Assembly (NCBI GenBank): GCA_950295325.1
Contig: OX485804.1
Span: 22,444,001 to 22,508,000, forward strand
Length of the DNA: 64,000 bases
Direction: 5' to 3'
Origin: Polytrichum commune
Taxonomy: Eukaryota; Streptophyta; Polytrichopsida; Polytrichales; Polytrichaceae
A model generated the notes under the pieces. The model was not told the origin of the DNA. It ran no database searches and saw nothing but the letters and a program-made list of their open reading frames with translations. Below are positions 59,897 to 64,000 of this stretch, one piece after another. A program made the position numbers and the translations under genes. How positions within the stretch are numbered: position 1 is the first letter of the stretch; each line of letters begins with the position of its first letter.

Positions 59897-60556
59897 ATGG
59901 TATTAAGAGCCTGACATCAATTGAAAAAATCGTGTTAACATCACATTGATATCACACACACCAATACTATTACATTCCTATGTCCGTACCTATTGGTAAC
60001 GTTTACATTGATTTCATTGGCTCCTTTTCGGACATAAGAAATATCACCTCATTTTGAGCTAAAAGATGAGACTTAATGATACGAGTTGATGATATCTCAA
60101 CATTAAGTGATATCTTACTACTTTGTTTCTCATGAAATAACACATCACATGCCACATAAGATATGATGGCAACATTAGGTGTGGATGCATTGTATTGTTT
60201 GTTGGTTTTTGACATTATGTTACTATTGACTTGCAACTTGATGTGGCTAGACCCTGAGAGTGGCTTTGCACTAGGGTCCAAGACCAAAGAAACTTAAAAT
60301 TCGAGCAATTTTATTGGTCAAGGGTATATTTTGGATTTAAGTAGTTTATGTCAGAGTCTAGGTCCATGGTATGAAACAATGAAGTTCGTTGATGTAGCAT
60401 CCCTCTACCATCAAATATCAGTGGTCCTCACTCAAGAAAACACTCCTCCTAGATTGAGAAACCAATCTTGAGTCCAAAAACAAGGTCCATGTAGAGATGT
60501 TTTGGACCCCAAATTTTTTTGGATGGGACCCTGATGTGAATGCATACTTGAGAGTA

Positions 60557-60782
60557 CTACACTAAATATGATATTTAGTGTTACTTACTATTTGGAATTA
60601 CCCAACAATATAGTTTTTTTATTGTATATCTCATTCTTTTCTTCAACAAAGGTTGAATTGGTTGTTTGGACAATATAGAACATTAACATTTTTAGTTAGC
60701 TAAAAATTACATTAATAATAAAATAATATAGGAATATGTAACTTAGAATGGTAAGTGACACTAAACACCATATTTAGTGTAG
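60557..60782. mobile_element. Stowaway-like MITE (family I, copy 1), TA duplication
   Basis: TA at 60555-60556 and 60783-60784. Inverted ends of about 45 bp begin CTACACTAAATATGATATTT and CTACACTAAATATGGTGTTT. The interior is AT-rich. Confidence 0.8.
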
Positions 60783-60789
60783 TATGTCA

Positions 60790-60960
60790 CAAGCCTTGTA
60801 ATTAAGTATGGACACTAATAAGACATGTATTACAAAGAGGTTGGACTATGTGCTCAAAAAGTTTGAAACATATTAAGTTCAACAATTAACATAATTGGAA
60901 GGGCCCATAGGATCATTTAAGGAGAAAGAAAATATTTACTTGGGATAGTTACAACTTTTG
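60790..60960 (-). repeat. Dispersed repeat family M, copy (reverse)
   Basis: GGTTGGACTATGTGCTCAAA, TTCAACAATTAACATAATTG and GGATCATTTAAGGAG are the reverse of M. Confidence 0.5.
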
Positions 60961-61339
60961 CTCGTCAAATTCAATTTTTGAAACTTGGAAAGAAAACCAA
61001 TACATGGTTCGTAACCAAATTGTACAATTCCTCAACATATCTATCAACCGAAATTGCATGTGGGGTTGGAAGTGACCACAATAGGGCCACATTACCAAGG
61101 AATCCTACCTTGTGAGCAGTGACATGTGAGTAGTGAGGATTTAATTGTTGTGAAATGGTAGGTGTGAGGGCCCTATGACTGTGGATAATGAACTTGCATA
61201 AAGTCTTCCAAAATGACATGACATGCAAAATCTTTATTAAACATGCTATATCAAAAACCTTGAATTGAAGTATGCCAATCATGTGAAAGGGCTTCTATTA
61301 ACAATTAGAATTCAAAGATGTTGCTCCTTGAGTTTATGC

Positions 61340-62236
61340 ACAAGTCTAAGTGCGAAATATTGGTGATGCCTCACAATCCATATCATCACTAGAGGCAATG
61401 TCCTCTCTACTTACTTTTACCTCTAAGTCTACATGCATTAGAACTTTGGGATCATACTTTACCCAACTTATACTAGATGATGGAGACATAGCATTGGCCA
61501 TTCCCAAAGCTTCACATTCTATGTACCATGGGAGTATGTTGGATCTTGGAGGAGAAGCGACAAACTCCATCATCATGCACATGCATTGAATTTGTTAGTC
61601 ATGTCTATATTTTAAATAATTACAATAAACTCATTGCAAACAATTGAATGCCAACTAGAATACAAACTTAAGCACTTAGTTGGCGTTGCTTCCGGATAGG
61701 TTGCACCGCTACTTCACTGTCATCCGGATGTCATCCATTTGAACTTCAAAGGATCATGGTTGCTCCTTTGACATGGTATTGTTTATTGAGTCTTCATGCA
61801 GGTCTAACATTGTCTTAAAAATGGCGGAGTTGGTCTCCAAAGCCATAATATGTTGTCCGAGAGCATGGCACCTGGTGGTGGATCACACATAGCATATTTA
61901 GATGCAAAGTTATATGCCATATATAATATCATTTACACCCAATGTATGAGAGCATGTGCGTGTAGATGCATTGGCATCAAATACCACATCTATGGGATTT
62001 GTTAATGACTCAATTGACATATGCATCAACATTGTGTCCTTCTCCTGAGCTCCATGCCATGGAAGTGATCTATTTATGAGTTGGGAACTTTTTGTGATGT
62101 AGTTGAACAAGATGTCATCTTCGAAAGGTTGCAACCCAATGTTAGTCACCTCTTGCTTCATATGGAAAGCAAACCAAGATGGAACTTCACTTTGGAGTTG
62201 TATACTAGGAGCAAGATACAGAAACGCCGAGTCCAA
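61340..62236 (-). pseudogene. Unidentified decayed coding sequence (minus strand)
   Basis: A 108-codon frame (62236-61910) and a 78-codon frame (61582-61346) are linked by a further open stretch at about 61870-61740 with coiled-coil-like content (HIMALETNSAIFKTMLDLHE). Composition looks protein-like, but stops and shifts separate the parts. No domain is recognised. It may be a second protein of the transposon relic just downstream, or part of another element. Confidence 0.3.
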
Positions 62237-62949
62237 AGAAAAAACACCGAATTACATATGAATATATGCAAATCTATTATTGCTTGTACATTTTGCTTTA
62301 ACCACCATAAATTACATTGCTACTTTGCGCTAGTCATTAACATCCTACCTTTTTTTTTTGGATTGGATGGACATGCCAAGCAAAGCTCATTCACACCCTA
62401 CCATTCCTTGGGTATCTTGGATTCATAACTTGCAACATAAGTCCACACATCATTTTTTATTTCGGTGGTGTCATGACCAAATATCAAAACATTAGCATCA
62501 TTGTGTAGGTAAGCATCACCAAAGTCAAATATGGCCTCCACATTGCACACGTCGTGTCTGTTTCACTCTAGAATAGAGTGGGTCACACTTGACAAATGCG
62601 GAATGGGAAAATCTTCTGAAAAAATGGCAATGCTCAAATCCAATCCCCAGTGATTGCAAACCTCGGATGATACCCTTGTGTTGCAACTATTTGCCACATA
62701 GGCAACAAAATGACATGTTAGAACTTCATAAGCATAAACTCAAAATGCATCAAACGAAATGCATGGTTACTACTGTACGTTATTCACGAAATTCTCAAAC
62801 TTCAACAAGAATGGATGACCTTTCTCCATTATTGTTAACATGATTGTATTCTTGATCATAATATGCATGCTAGTAATAGGGACTGAGGAGGTGCCAATCC
62901 CATCATTTTGTGTGGGTCTCTGTTGGGCTAGTGTTAAAAGGTTGAGATC

Positions 62950-63830
62950 TTTGTGCAAGTTGGGAAGGCACAAGTGGGATTGAGATACTTAACACGTGAG
63001 GGTGGTGATGTAGGGGCAACAACAACTAGTTGCAAAACCAAATTGGGACATGGTCCAGCTTGGAAGGTTTTTTCTACTTGCCTTTTTGAGTTGTATGGTT
63101 CCATGAATAGTATAATGGTGCTACAATACCACTATGAGTTCCAATATGTGCATGACAATAGATTTCTAGGGTAACTAAAGTTGAGGTGTTTGTGTTCAAG
63201 ATGTCCATGGACCTTGCTAGAAGTGCAGTCGATCTTGTAATGCGCATGTAGTGCAATCGAGACATGGAGAATTCTTGGATCATGTTTGACCATGTTAAGC
63301 ACCTCTGCGATTGGACTATGATGGCGTGTCATGTCTACGACAACATACACTACAACGTACTAATCATAACATGTTGTGATATGCAATCAGAGAATGTCCA
63401 TCCTCAAACCTTGTTATGGGATAACCCTAATGCAATCATGCTCGATAATGATGTCCCCAAGGTTAACTTTAAGGGCTTCATGGTAGGCAATGCACAAGCA
63501 AATTGGAATGTTGTGAAGACGGTTTAAGATGATGGTGATCCAACCATTCCTCTAGAGGGGCACAAGCGTACATGTCTTTTCCATTGGTCCAAAAATATGG
63601 ATAAAAATACACAAAAACATATATGACCCTCATTCCATCATCAACACAAGGAGCTTTGCATGGAATACATGGACGCCAAAAGTATGGAGGAGGTAGATGC
63701 CAAATACCATGTACTACGAGCTAGGTAGTTGTCATCTAGAGCAACCATAGATGATGGCATGTATAACTCATCGGAGTGGTTGGGATTTTGGTATTACCGA
63801 TATAGACAATGGGGAGGTCACATGCTTATC
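62950..63830 (+). pseudogene. Decayed transposase-like ORF, possibly MULE-type DDE domain
   Basis: Collinear + strand pieces: FQYVHDNRFLG, stop, LKLRCLCSRCPWTLLEVQ (about 63140-63238); after a frameshift, 88 codons from 63264 with ACHVYDN, CCDMQSENVHPQTLLW and FKGFMVGNAQANWNVVKTV; then past a stop RTCLFHWSKNMDKNTQKH, HKELCMEYMDAKSMEEVDAK and LGFWYYRYRQWGGHM. I recall related repetitive plant ORFs with GFMADSAQANWNAV, where Asp is present and here is Gly. The order E-x-W, Asp, then C-x2-H resembles MULE transposases. Several stops and the lost Asp make it non-functional. The family call is from memory. Confidence 0.45.
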
Positions 63831-64000
63831 ATAAGTGTCCTTAGTCTCCTAATTGTTCATCCTCTTCCAAAATTTATGTTCTTGTCTTAGTTCACTAGAC
63901 TCTTCTTATATTGTCTTCCCATCATCTATTGCAAGATCTTAATTTGGAGCAACGTGTCAAGATGCCTACTTGCAACCTCAAATAAACAATTACTACCAAG

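Noticed and set aside
1..64000. Exact species or clade assignment
   Set aside because: Only one conserved gene is present; CSLA sequence resemblance from memory is not enough to name a lineage.

Overview
The window is nuclear DNA from a land plant. The one intact gene is an eight-exon cellulose synthase-like A (CSLA, beta-mannan/glucomannan synthase) gene with GT-AG introns on the + strand at 24369-28054. CSLA belongs to streptophyte plants. One gene in 64 kb, AT-rich intergenic DNA and many non-autonomous transposons suggest a repeat-rich, medium to large plant genome. The protein looks to me somewhat closer to bryophyte or seedless-plant CSLA than to flowering-plant CSLA, but I cannot place the species.

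Layout. 1-22 kb: AT-rich intergenic DNA with a LINE-like ORF remnant (about 1.6-2.3 kb, minus strand), several miniature inverted-repeat transposable elements (MITEs), a 1-kb element with an 83-bp tandem array (12.1-13.1 kb), a 5S rRNA-like pseudogene (about 15.63 kb) and two nested transposon clusters (17.9-18.6 and 19.4-20.3 kb). 22.8-24.4 kb: GC-rich promoter/leader of the CSLA gene with a G-rich polypurine tract, an AGCAG microsatellite and upstream ORFs. 24.4-28.05 kb: CSLA. 28-64 kb: intergenic DNA with more MITEs, other dispersed repeats, microsatellites, long poly-G/poly-C runs, a decayed Ty3/gypsy pol (about 53.8-55.3 kb) and a decayed transposase-like ORF (about 62.9-63.8 kb).

The main discovery is a clan of four element families (named A to D here). 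They share termini of the form GGGCC-NN-TTYACA and 3-bp target duplications of the form TNA (TTA, TAA, TCA, TGA), which resembles PIF/Harbinger (Tourist-like) elements. Several are nested: D in A, C in A, B in C. A TA-flanked Stowaway-like element (E) also sits inside A, and an A copy sits in repeat L. These nestings give empty-site evidence for exact boundaries. Separate hAT-like MITEs carry 8-bp target duplications (52264-52728, 59484-59896). All family letters are local names. No database search was possible, so family assignments rest on termini, target duplications and remembered protein motifs.
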